The notes beneath the pieces were generated by a model that saw nothing but the letters and a program-made list of their open reading frames with translations, made no database searches and was not told the DNA's origin. Of a stretch of DNA of 17,756 nucleotides, positions 12,028 through 17,756 are shown piece after piece. The position numbers and the translations under genes are program-made. The first letter of the stretch is position 1. Each line of letters opens with the position of its first letter. The DNA is from Candidatus Parcubacteria bacterium (GTDB taxonomy: Bacteria; Patescibacteriota; Minisyncoccia; Phycocordibacterales; Phycocordibacteraceae), in NCBI GenBank assembly GCA_027310925.1, contig DAICZX010000047.1, positions 1 to 17,756 on the forward strand, in the 5' to 3' direction.

Positions 12028-12099
12028 GCCTCCATAGCTCAATGGATAGAGCCACGGACTTCTAAGCCGTTGATGTAGGTTCGATTCCTGCTGGAGGCA
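12028..12099 (+). tRNA. tRNA-Arg (anticodon TCT)
   Basis: A 72-base cloverleaf: acceptor GCCTCCA/TGGAGGC, D stem GCTC/GAGC, anticodon arm ACGGA-CTTCTAA-GCCGT giving anticodon TCT (reads AGA and AGG), T arm GTAGG-TTCGATT-CCTGC, discriminator A, no encoded CCA. The last anticodon-stem pair (31-39) is an A-G mismatch. Confidence 0.95.
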
Positions 12100-12116
12100 C
12101 AGTATAGTCAGCATCC

Positions 12117-12144
12117 CGTTTTTAGACCGTTAGGCTCTAAAACG
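12117..12144 (+). terminator. Bulged hairpin after tRNA-Arg(TCT)
   Basis: CGTTTTTAGACC pairs with GGCTCTAAAACG around a GTTA loop with one bulged base on each side. GGTTTTG follows. It probably ends the pil/tRNA transcript before the ATPase promoter. Confidence 0.5.
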
Positions 12145-12229
12145 AGGTGGTTTTGTCGCAGTCGCTATTTCATAAGCGTGATTTCGGTCGCGCCGCTTTA
12201 CGTTATAAGTTTGTTCTAAATAAAAACGC

Positions 12230-12235
12230 TATACT
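12230..12235 (+). promoter_or_regulatory. TATACT -10 box of the P-type ATPase gene
   Basis: TATACT-GACTTT-ATG, exactly the spacing seen at 2975 and 9516, with no Shine-Dalgarno. Confidence 0.65.
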
Positions 12236-12241
12236 GACTTT

Positions 12242-14626
12242 ATGCACGGACAACCGTTTTCACAAATCGCTCCAGATGGCACTTCCGATTCGGCGGTTGG
12301 TTTACGGAGCGATTCGATTGAACGTCTTCGCGAGCAGTATGGCTATAACGAAGTTCCTGAACACCGCGAAAATCTCATTCTCTTATATCTAAAGAATTTT
12401 TGGGGGCCGTTGCCTTGGGCACTTGAGGTGACGATACTGATCACATTTATTGTCGGGAAGCAGGTGGAGGCGATCGCCATCGTACTTCTCTTTTTTATGA
12501 ACGCGGGAATCAATATTTATCAGCGTCAATCGGCTGACGCGGCACTTGAAGCCCTACGAAAAAAGATTCAGATCTTTACGAGAACAAAGCGAGATAACAC
12601 TTGGATAACGCTTCCAGTACGGGAACTGCTACCGAACGATGTCATTCGTTTGCAGACAGGAAATATTGTCCCGGCAGATGCTGTTGTTAGTGATGGATCG
12701 CTTAGCGTTGACTTTTCGATGCTCACGGGCGAGTCCCTTCCTAAAGAGGTTGCTTCTGGAGATAAGATTTTTTCTGGAGGAATCATTCGTCGCGGCGAGG
12801 CCACTGCCGTCGTAGAGCAGATAGGCGCACGTACCCGTTTTGGCAAGACGACCGAATTGCTTGAAACATCGCACGCCCCTACGCACGTGGAGCAAGTAAT
12901 TTTTTCCGTCATTAAATATTTTTTTTTCGTCAATATCGGGCTCGTTATCGTTGTCATATTCTTCGGAATGTACGCGCACGTCCCGGCCGAGCAGATACTA
13001 AACTTTGTCATCGTGCTTCTCCTAATGTCAGTTCCGGTCGCCTTTCCCGCAATGTTTGCAGTTGCACAGAGCTATGGGGCGCTTCGGCTTGGGGAAAATG
13101 ACAAAGCGAAGGTTCTTGTTCGACGTCTTGCTGCGGTCCAGGATGGGGCGATGATGGACATCTTGTGCAGCGATAAGACCGGGACTCTCACGATGGATCG
13201 CCTGAAGGTGAACGGGGTGACTCATTATGGCGCTGCGGATGATAAGAGGGTCATCGCCCTCGCGGGCATTTGCAGCAACGTTGCCGACAGCAGTTCAATT
13301 GACGATGCAATCTTTGCACGAGTAGCTGAAGAAGGGATATTACTTCCTACGAAAACGCACTTTGAACCATTCAACTCGGCTACTAAGCAAACAAGAGCGG
13401 AATTCGTCGAGGGTGGCGGACAAGGACACGTCAGTATGGGACTGCCTGAGGTGCTGCTTTCAGCGGGGGTTGCTTATGCAACGGAGGCGCTTCAAGATGT
13501 GAACAATTTTGCTGCGAAGGGATTCCGTGTCCTAGCTCTCGTGTCCGGTAAAGAGGACGGGCGGCGGTGCGAAGGTCTGATAGTTTTATCGGACCCGATT
13601 CGTCCAGATGCGTCGCAGTTCATTCGAGAGCTCTCTACCGTCGGAATAAGAACTATCATGATCACTGGTGATGGTCGAAAAACAGCCGGAACGGTCGCCG
13701 AAGAACTGGGTCTTGCAGGAGAGGTATTTACGCCAGCGGATCTGCGTGCCGATCCGGAAATAGCGTCACGCGGCAGTGTCTTCGCGGAGGCATACCCAGA
13801 AGATAAGATATTTATCATTAAAGCGTTGCAGAAAGCCGGCCATGTAGTTGGTATGACAGGCGACGGCGTCAATGACGCCCCAGCCCTTAGACAGGCAGAA
13901 ATCGGCGTTGCAGTTGAGAATGCCGTTGACGTGGCAAAGCAGTCAGCAAGCTTCATCCTTACCAGTCCAGGCCTGGAAGGCGTTGTACAAATGGTGACAA
14001 CTAGTCGGGCAGTTTACTTCCGTTTGCGCACATGGACACTCAATAAAGTAATTAAATCAATTGAGGTCGTCATTTTCACCGCTGGCATCTTTTTCATAAC
14101 GCATTCCTACATACTTTCTCCAATATTTGCGGTCCTGCTATTATTTGCGAATGATTTTGTCTCTATTTCTGTGGCGACGGACCGGACAAGCTCGATACCG
14201 AATCCCGTTCATTGGAATATAGGGAAACTCATCATTGGATCAAGCGTCCTGGCTATTGCGCCACTCATATGCATGACCCTGACTTACAGCATCGCAACAT
14301 TCCTTATGGGGTATTCGTTTAACTCGTTACGAACTATAACGTATGTGTCGCTTGTCTATTACGGCATCACGACCTTGCTCGCTATTCGTGCGTGGCCGAG
14401 AGGGTTCAGTGCGTGGCCGAGTCGTACGCTTTTCTTAGCCATCATTTTTTCCTTCGGATTTACCTTCATAATAGCGACGTCTGGATTTCTTATCGTTCCT
14501 GTGTCGTTGCAAGTTATGGCGCTCATCGTTGGTATAGCAATTCTCAATTACTTTGCTGTTGAAGTGTTCAAACGTTTCCCGCTGGTAGGTAATTTACTTG
14601 GATTTTCTGTAAAGGTGTCAGATTAG
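12242..14626 (+). CDS. P3A-type (H+-ATPase-like) P-type ATPase
   Basis: 794 residues, an integral membrane cation pump, most like plasma-membrane proton ATPases and their archaeal and bacterial relatives. Motifs in order: N-terminal LREQYGYNEVPE and FWGPLPWALE just before the first helix, actuator-domain LTGESLPKE (161-169), fourth-helix PVAFPA (265-270), phosphorylation site CSDKTGTLT with D311, hinge MITGDGRKTA (473-482) and MTGDGVNDAP (538-547), and FANDFVSISVATD in the sixth helix, with an Asp where proton pumps hold their key carboxylate. No heavy-metal domain and no CPC motif is present, which excludes P1B pumps. In the nucleotide-binding domain the usual KGAPE reads MGLPE (residues 399-403), losing the ATP-contacting lysine. 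The gene is monocistronic with its own leaderless promoter. Proton export, and so membrane potential or pH control, is the likely role; Ca2+ or other ions cannot be excluded. Confidence 0.88.
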   Translation: MHGQPFSQIAPDGTSDSAVGLRSDSIERLREQYGYNEVPEHRENLILLYLKNFWGPLPWALEVTILITFIVGKQVEAIAIVLLFFMNAGINIYQRQSADAALEALRKKIQIFTRTKRDNTWITLPVRELLPNDVIRLQTGNIVPADAVVSDGSLSVDFSMLTGESLPKEVASGDKIFSGGIIRRGEATAVVEQIGARTRFGKTTELLETSHAPTHVEQVIFSVIKYFFFVNIGLVIVVIFFGMYAHVPAEQILNFVIVLLLMSVPVAFPAMFAVAQSYGALRLGENDKAKVLVRRLAAVQDGAMMDILCSDKTGTLTMDRLKVNGVTHYGAADDKRVIALAGICSNVADSSSIDDAIFARVAEEGILLPTKTHFEPFNSATKQTRAEFVEGGGQGHVSMGLPEVLLSAGVAYATEALQDVNNFAAKGFRVLALVSGKEDGRRCEGLIVLSDPIRPDASQFIRELSTVGIRTIMITGDGRKTAGTVAEELGLAGEVFTPADLRADPEIASRGSVFAEAYPEDKIFIIKALQKAGHVVGMTGDGVNDAPALRQAEIGVAVENAVDVAKQSASFILTSPGLEGVVQMVTTSRAVYFRLRTWTLNKVIKSIEVVIFTAGIFFITHSYILSPIFAVLLLFANDFVSISVATDRTSSIPNPVHWNIGKLIIGSSVLAIAPLICMTLTYSIATFLMGYSFNSLRTITYVSLVYYGITTLLAIRAWPRGFSAWPSRTLFLAIIFSFGFTFIIATSGFLIVPVSLQVMALIVGIAILNYFAVEVFKRFPLVGNLLGFSVKVSD

Positions 14627-15129
14627 TCTTTAGAGGAATCTTGTATAGAGCGCCCGTCTAGTTGTGTGAGTCATCCAAACACCTTGCAATTTCTTCATTT
14701 GGTGTCTTGCGGTGCCGTTAAGGGGCACTAAAACAGAACAAGTCTCATTTTCATAAAAAATCTCACTCCCTCTGTGGAGGAGATTATATTCTTTTCCATA
14801 AGTATATAGCTCTAGATAGGATTATTGGCATTGTTTGTACTTAATGGCGCATCAAATTATGAAATAAGAACAGAGTTTCAGTGTATTTATATCAGGCACG
14901 GAAGGGAAATTACTCAGGGTAAAAGAGATTCGAAACTTATACATAGTCTTGAATTATCACTGTTCTTGCCACCTTACTTTTCTTGTACATGGATGATGAA
15001 GCGTATTGTTGTATGTGATCCATATAAATATAACGCCTGTTCAGGTATACGCATCAACAAGGGTGTTAACACATGAAATTACTAAATACGTGTTTTGGAT
15101 CGTAAAGAAGACAATCCCTCTAATTCAGT
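14627..15129. other. Long non-coding region upstream of the beta-propeller gene
   Basis: About 500 AT-rich bases without a gene I can support. A short GTGCC/GGCAC stem (14712-14728) and an imperfect AATCT/AGATT stem around 14760-14790 with a following TATATTCTTTT may end the ATPase transcript. A frame from a TTG at 14825 (83 codons) has no start signal and unprotein-like composition. A promoter for the next gene is at 15006-15034. Confidence 0.4.
15006..15034 (+). promoter_or_regulatory. Candidate promoter of the beta-propeller operon
   Basis: TTGTTG (15006-15011), a 17-base spacer, then TATAAC (15029-15034). Transcription would begin near 15041, leaving a leader of about 90 bases, unlike the leaderless genes elsewhere in the window. 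Confidence 0.45.
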
Positions 15130-16143
15130 ATGGAAACAAAACACTTATTCCGCATTAGAATAATTGCCACATTCATCATCATCTCAACGATCGGTATCAT
15201 ATATTTTAATTTTACTGACAAAAGTCAGTACGTTAGTCTCCCAGTCCAAGGCATTCTTCATTCCACACAGAGTGATCACTCACCACTTGGCGGGTATAAT
15301 GTTCTCATTGCTGATCGAGGGAACAATCGGCTTATCGAGGTATCTCCCGCTGGAAAGATAGTTTGGCAGTACCATTTCAATGTGGCACGACCAGGTCTTG
15401 GTGCCGATGATGCTTTTTTTGTTAATGGCGGATTAGACGTACTGACCAGCCTTGAGGATAACCAGTTCATTGAATTGATTGATTACCAAACAAAGAAGGT
15501 GATTTGGAGTTATGGGGTTCTTGGGAAACCAGGATCAACACCGGGATTACTTAATACTCCAGATGATGCTTATCAATTACCAAACGGTGATGTCATTGTG
15601 GCGGATATTCAAAATTGCCGTGTAATAGAGATAAATCCTAATAAACAGATTATTCATCAATATGGTCATACCAGGACTTGCAGCAACAAGAATGGATATC
15701 TCGATAAACCAAATGGGGATACACCCCTTGCAAATGGCGACATGCTCATCAGCAACATCAAAGGTCATTCTTTGATAGAGCTGAATAATCAGTGGCAAAA
15801 AGTTTTTTCTTTAGTATTACCGATACATTATCCATCTGATCCACAGCCGACGCATAACGGTAACATACTTGTTTCAGATTTTATGAATCCTGGGAAAATT
15901 ATTGAGCTGTCCCCGCAAGGAACCATCCTATGGCAAGACACGAAAGGACTCGATAGGCCTTCAATTGCCATTGAACTACCAAATGGCAATATCCTTGCCA
16001 CGGATGATGAAAATCAGCGTGTTGTTGTAATTGATAAACAAACCAATAAGATAATCTGGCAATATGGTACGACTGGTGTCATAGGAAGTGGTCCAAACCA
16101 GCTCTTTCGTCCGGATGGAGTGGATATAATTAAATCCTCATAA
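15130..16143 (+). CDS. Membrane-anchored beta-propeller protein (PQQ/NHL/ASST-like repeats)
   Basis: 337 residues. An N-terminal signal anchor (about 9-27) places the rest outside the cell. From about residue 50 on, the protein is made of repeated blade units with the pattern N-G-(N/D)-(I/V)-L-(I/V)-A-D-x-x-N-x-R-(V/L)-(I/V)-E-I ... G-x-I-x-W-Q-Y; about six units can be counted (near 57-80, 105-127, 151-178, 201-228, 243-268 and 284-311). The W-Q-Y/F ends and A-D-x-x-N-x-R turns are typical of PQQ-like, NHL-like and arylsulfotransferase-like propellers. No catalytic His of arylsulfotransferase is identifiable, so a binding or scaffold role is more likely. No clear Shine-Dalgarno. The gene is more AT-rich than most others here, suggesting acquisition. 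It is followed after two bases by the 16146 gene. Confidence 0.8.
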   Translation: METKHLFRIRIIATFIIISTIGIIYFNFTDKSQYVSLPVQGILHSTQSDHSPLGGYNVLIADRGNNRLIEVSPAGKIVWQYHFNVARPGLGADDAFFVNGGLDVLTSLEDNQFIELIDYQTKKVIWSYGVLGKPGSTPGLLNTPDDAYQLPNGDVIVADIQNCRVIEINPNKQIIHQYGHTRTCSNKNGYLDKPNGDTPLANGDMLISNIKGHSLIELNNQWQKVFSLVLPIHYPSDPQPTHNGNILVSDFMNPGKIIELSPQGTILWQDTKGLDRPSIAIELPNGNILATDDENQRVVVIDKQTNKIIWQYGTTGVIGSGPNQLFRPDGVDIIKSS

Positions 16144-16145
16144 CT

Positions 16146-16592
16146 ATGAGGAAGGGTGAAACGTATCTTGCTATTTTTCTTATCTTCGCGTTGGCACTAG
16201 TGCTGTTAGCTTTTGGTGCGAAAAAAGGTAAGGGCCATCTACCAGTAGTTATTGCCACAAGTAGTTCACCATCCATCGTCACGCAAAGTTTCTCACAGCC
16301 GTTACCCGTTCATACTGTAGGAGAAATCACATGGCACGCAAAAAATTATCTCAACAAGTATGTGCGTGTTCGTGGATACTTTCTTAAAAAGGGGGTAGGC
16401 TACGATATTTTTTCTGACGAAGTGGCTGGTAACATCTCACCCCATGATCTTTCAGTGACTGGTGCAGATATTGCGCGCATGCAATTGCAGCAGCAATATA
16501 GTTTGGAGGGGATATTTATCGTAAATGAATTACCAGGTACAAATCGGACACTCTATGCTTTAGATGTATCAAAAATTATCTCGATAAAATAA
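16146..16592 (+). CDS. Membrane-anchored small protein with OB-fold-like domain
   Basis: 148 residues: a signal anchor at about 7-24, a Ser/Pro-rich linker to about 55, then a compact domain of about 90 residues. The domain starts TVGEITWHAKNYLNKYVRVRGYFLKK, continues with YDIFSD and ISPHDLSVTG, and ends LEGIFIV ... ALDVSKII; the V-x-V-x-G-x-(F/Y) first strand and closing strand are those of OB-fold domains in exported bacterial proteins. No ligand or enzyme motif is visible. It begins two bases after the propeller gene's stop and is followed by a strong terminator, so the two form an operon and are likely partners on the cell surface. The same AT-rich base use is seen in both. Family not recognised. 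Confidence 0.7.
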   Translation: MRKGETYLAIFLIFALALVLLAFGAKKGKGHLPVVIATSSSPSIVTQSFSQPLPVHTVGEITWHAKNYLNKYVRVRGYFLKKGVGYDIFSDEVAGNISPHDLSVTGADIARMQLQQQYSLEGIFIVNELPGTNRTLYALDVSKIISIK

Positions 16593-16670
16593 GTAGTTCT
16601 ATTGGATATGTTCCAGATTACCTGTAGATGGAAATTTATCGTATGGAACTCTTGAATACGGTTTCATATA

Positions 16671-16706
16671 AAGCAGAAAACCCGCATCGTTGCGGGTTTT
16701 CTGCTT
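16671..16706. terminator. Strong 16-bp bidirectional terminator
   Basis: AAGCAGAAAACCCGCA (16671-16686) pairs perfectly with 16691-16706 around a TCGT loop, followed by ATTT. It lies between the convergent 16146 and 17410 genes and serves both: the minus-strand gene ends at 16724. Confidence 0.9.
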
Positions 16707-16723
16707 ATTTAAGAAGTTGTTTC

Positions 16724-17410
16724 TTAATGAGTTATTGTAACATCCCTAATGATCTGTGCGGCAATTGTGCCACTCGAATTCACGCCATAAACGCGAACAT
16801 TATCTCCGCTACTAATGCTCGAAAGAGGGAGTGTGATCCAGTTACGGTTCACAACCTCAGTATTTGATGCGGTATTTACCGTGTAAGACGTGCCGTTGGC
16901 AGTGGTGAGGGAGAAGGATGTCCCACTTACGCAACTTGCGGTGCCGATATAATCTCTTGGGTAACCGTTTCGAATACCTTGTGCAGACTGGATGTTTTGC
17001 TTTTGCTCCTGGGTTATCGCCGTGCGATATGTCCAGTCACGCACCAATGTTGCGTCAATCGTGAAGTTTGCGACCTGAGAAATTGTTCCCTGGATGCCTA
17101 CGAAATCTCCAGTCTTGAATTGAGTGATATCGTTGCCTGCGGCCGCCGGGAGTATCTGAGTACCAGAGCCCACGTTCACGGTCCAGACACCACCCCAACT
17201 ATTCACCGTGAGAACACCGCTCGCGATGGAAGCAATCGTGCCTCGCATAAGAACCCTGCCGGCCGAACCGACCTCCAAAACCATTGGTTGAGAATGGGTC
17301 GGGGTCGTTACTGTTGACTGTACGGTAGTTGAGGCTGTCTGCGCGAACGCAATACCCGCACTCGAAAGCAAACTAAGTGCACCAAATGCCAATATAATTT
17401 TCTTTATCAT
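16724..17410 (-). CDS. Secreted DUF5666-like protein with two beta domains
   Basis: 228 residues from the ATG at 17410, which starts a clean signal peptide (MIKKIILAFGALSLLSSAG, then an AFA cleavage site before QTAS); an upstream in-frame ATG at 17428 would add six residues. After a Thr/Ser/Val-rich linker, residues about 52-117 form a first small beta domain (GRVLMRGTIASIASGVLTVN, WGGVWTVNVG, DITQFKTGDFVGIQGTI). A second similar unit follows at about 158-222 (GTASCVSGTSFSLTTANG, SSISSGDNVRVYGVN). Both show the G-x-V/I ... L-T-V-x-x-x-G ... V-G-D-x-V-x-V-x-G pattern of DUF5666 domains, common in exported proteins of Patescibacteria. The function is unknown; surface binding is a guess. A TATAAC box lies four bases upstream on the minus strand (17420-17415). 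Confidence 0.8.
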   Translation of the reverse strand: MIKKIILAFGALSLLSSAGIAFAQTASTTVQSTVTTPTHSQPMVLEVGSAGRVLMRGTIASIASGVLTVNSWGGVWTVNVGSGTQILPAAAGNDITQFKTGDFVGIQGTISQVANFTIDATLVRDWTYRTAITQEQKQNIQSAQGIRNGYPRDYIGTASCVSGTSFSLTTANGTSYTVNTASNTEVVNRNWITLPLSSISSGDNVRVYGVNSSGTIAAQIIRDVTITH

Positions 17411-17545
17411 GTTTGTTATAGTTAACAACGATTTAAAATTAATCGTCTTAAGTAATAGAGACGATCAATATCAAACTATCTTACCATCACTTCGAACAAT
17501 AGAAACCCATTATCCGCATAACTATCTAGCAATAGACGCTTTCTT

Positions 17546-17756
17546 TTAAGAAGGACGTTCCATCGACTCTCGAATAGGTCCGGAAGTTTCTCGTCTAAAG
17601 ACGTAGCGTTTAAGTATCGCGTACACTACTATGGTAGCGCAGATAGCGATGCCAAACGAAGCAAGAATATCAATGGTGTGGTGAACCGCAGCACGGACAC
17701 GCGCGGCACCGACAAGAATTGCCAGAACCCATAAGAATATCCCGACTCGTTTATTG
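17546..17756 (-). CDS. PAP2-family membrane phosphatase, C-terminal part (runs off right edge)
   Basis: The last 69 codons of a gene that enters from the right end; the stop is TAA at 17548-17546. The fragment reads GIFLWVLAILVGAARVRAAVHHTIDILAS, in which A-R-V-x-x-x-V-H-H-x-x-D-I corresponds to the third PAP2 motif (S-R-V-x-x-x-x-H-x-x-x-D), including the catalytic His and Asp, followed by the final membrane helix (about 33-48) and a basic tail. PAP2 enzymes dephosphorylate lipid phosphates such as undecaprenyl pyrophosphate or phosphatidic acid at the membrane surface. Only this segment is in view, so the first two motifs and the substrate cannot be checked. It lies 135 bases upstream of the DUF5666-like gene on the same strand. 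Confidence 0.7.
   Translation of the reverse strand, partial: NKRVGIFLWVLAILVGAARVRAAVHHTIDILASFGIAICATIVVYAILKRYVFRRETSGPIRESMERPS

Noticed and set aside
13492..13956. Minus-strand frame of 154 codons in the ATPase gene
   Set aside because: Antisense to the conserved phosphorylation and hinge domains; Ser/Ala/Arg-rich shadow.
14825..15076. 83-codon frame starting at TTG
   Set aside because: No Shine-Dalgarno or close -10 box, a rare start codon, mixed composition with no domain pattern, and it ends close to a better promoter for the next gene.

Overview
The window looks like a piece of a Candidate Phyla Radiation (Patescibacteria, Parcubacteria/Kaiserbacteria-like) chromosome. The reasons are compact, shortened versions of housekeeping proteins (a MurE-like ligase without its N-terminal domain, a 113-residue stand-alone tRNA-binding protein, a membrane-anchored ClpC-like ATPase), a pilM-pilN-pilO cluster, several small membrane proteins of the type common in that group, tRNA genes without an encoded CCA, and many genes that start a few bases after a -10 box and so are probably leaderless. 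The taxonomic placement is an inference from gene families and sequence style, not from a marker search.

Layout. 1-2.0 kb (minus strand): ruvA, a Mur ligase, and the start of a membrane-anchored protein that runs off the left edge. 2.0-2.4 kb: rpsT, convergent with tRNA-Arg(CCG). 2.4-5.6 kb: a membrane-anchored, double-AAA+ ClpC-like protein flanked on both sides by small cysteine-rich, probably zinc-binding proteins that, unlike most genes here, use strong Shine-Dalgarno sites. 5.7-6.3 kb (minus): tRNA-Arg(GCG) and a two-helix membrane protein. 6.5-8.2 kb: a 30-codon ORF with a strong terminator, a SurA_N-type secreted chaperone-like protein, a four-helix membrane protein and a short remnant of a serine recombinase. 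8.3-8.65 kb (minus): tRNA-Ser(TGA) and a DUF5652-like membrane protein. 8.7-12.1 kb: ruvX/yqgF overlapping a tRNA-binding OB-fold protein, then a tightly overlapped type IV pilus inner-membrane operon (pilM, pilN, pilO and a fourth small membrane protein) and tRNA-Arg(TCT). 12.2-14.6 kb: a P3A-type (proton pump-like) P-type ATPase. 14.6-16.7 kb: a long non-coding leader and a more AT-rich pair encoding a membrane-anchored beta-propeller and an anchored OB-fold-like protein. 16.7-17.8 kb (minus): a secreted DUF5666-like protein and the C-terminus of a PAP2 phosphatase.

The most interesting signals are: (1) the ClpC-like protein lacks the substrate-gripping pore loops of both AAA+ rings, so it is unlikely to be a normal threading unfoldase; (2) a recurring TATACT (or TAxxxT) box placed 6-8 bases before the ATG, implying widespread leaderless mRNAs; (3) two cysteine-rich mini-genes that carry strong Shine-Dalgarno sequences both before the start and immediately after the stop; (4) three different tRNA-Arg genes in 10 kb, one with a GCG anticodon, which is unusual in bacteria. 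Nothing in the window is a CRISPR array, rRNA gene or intact mobile element.
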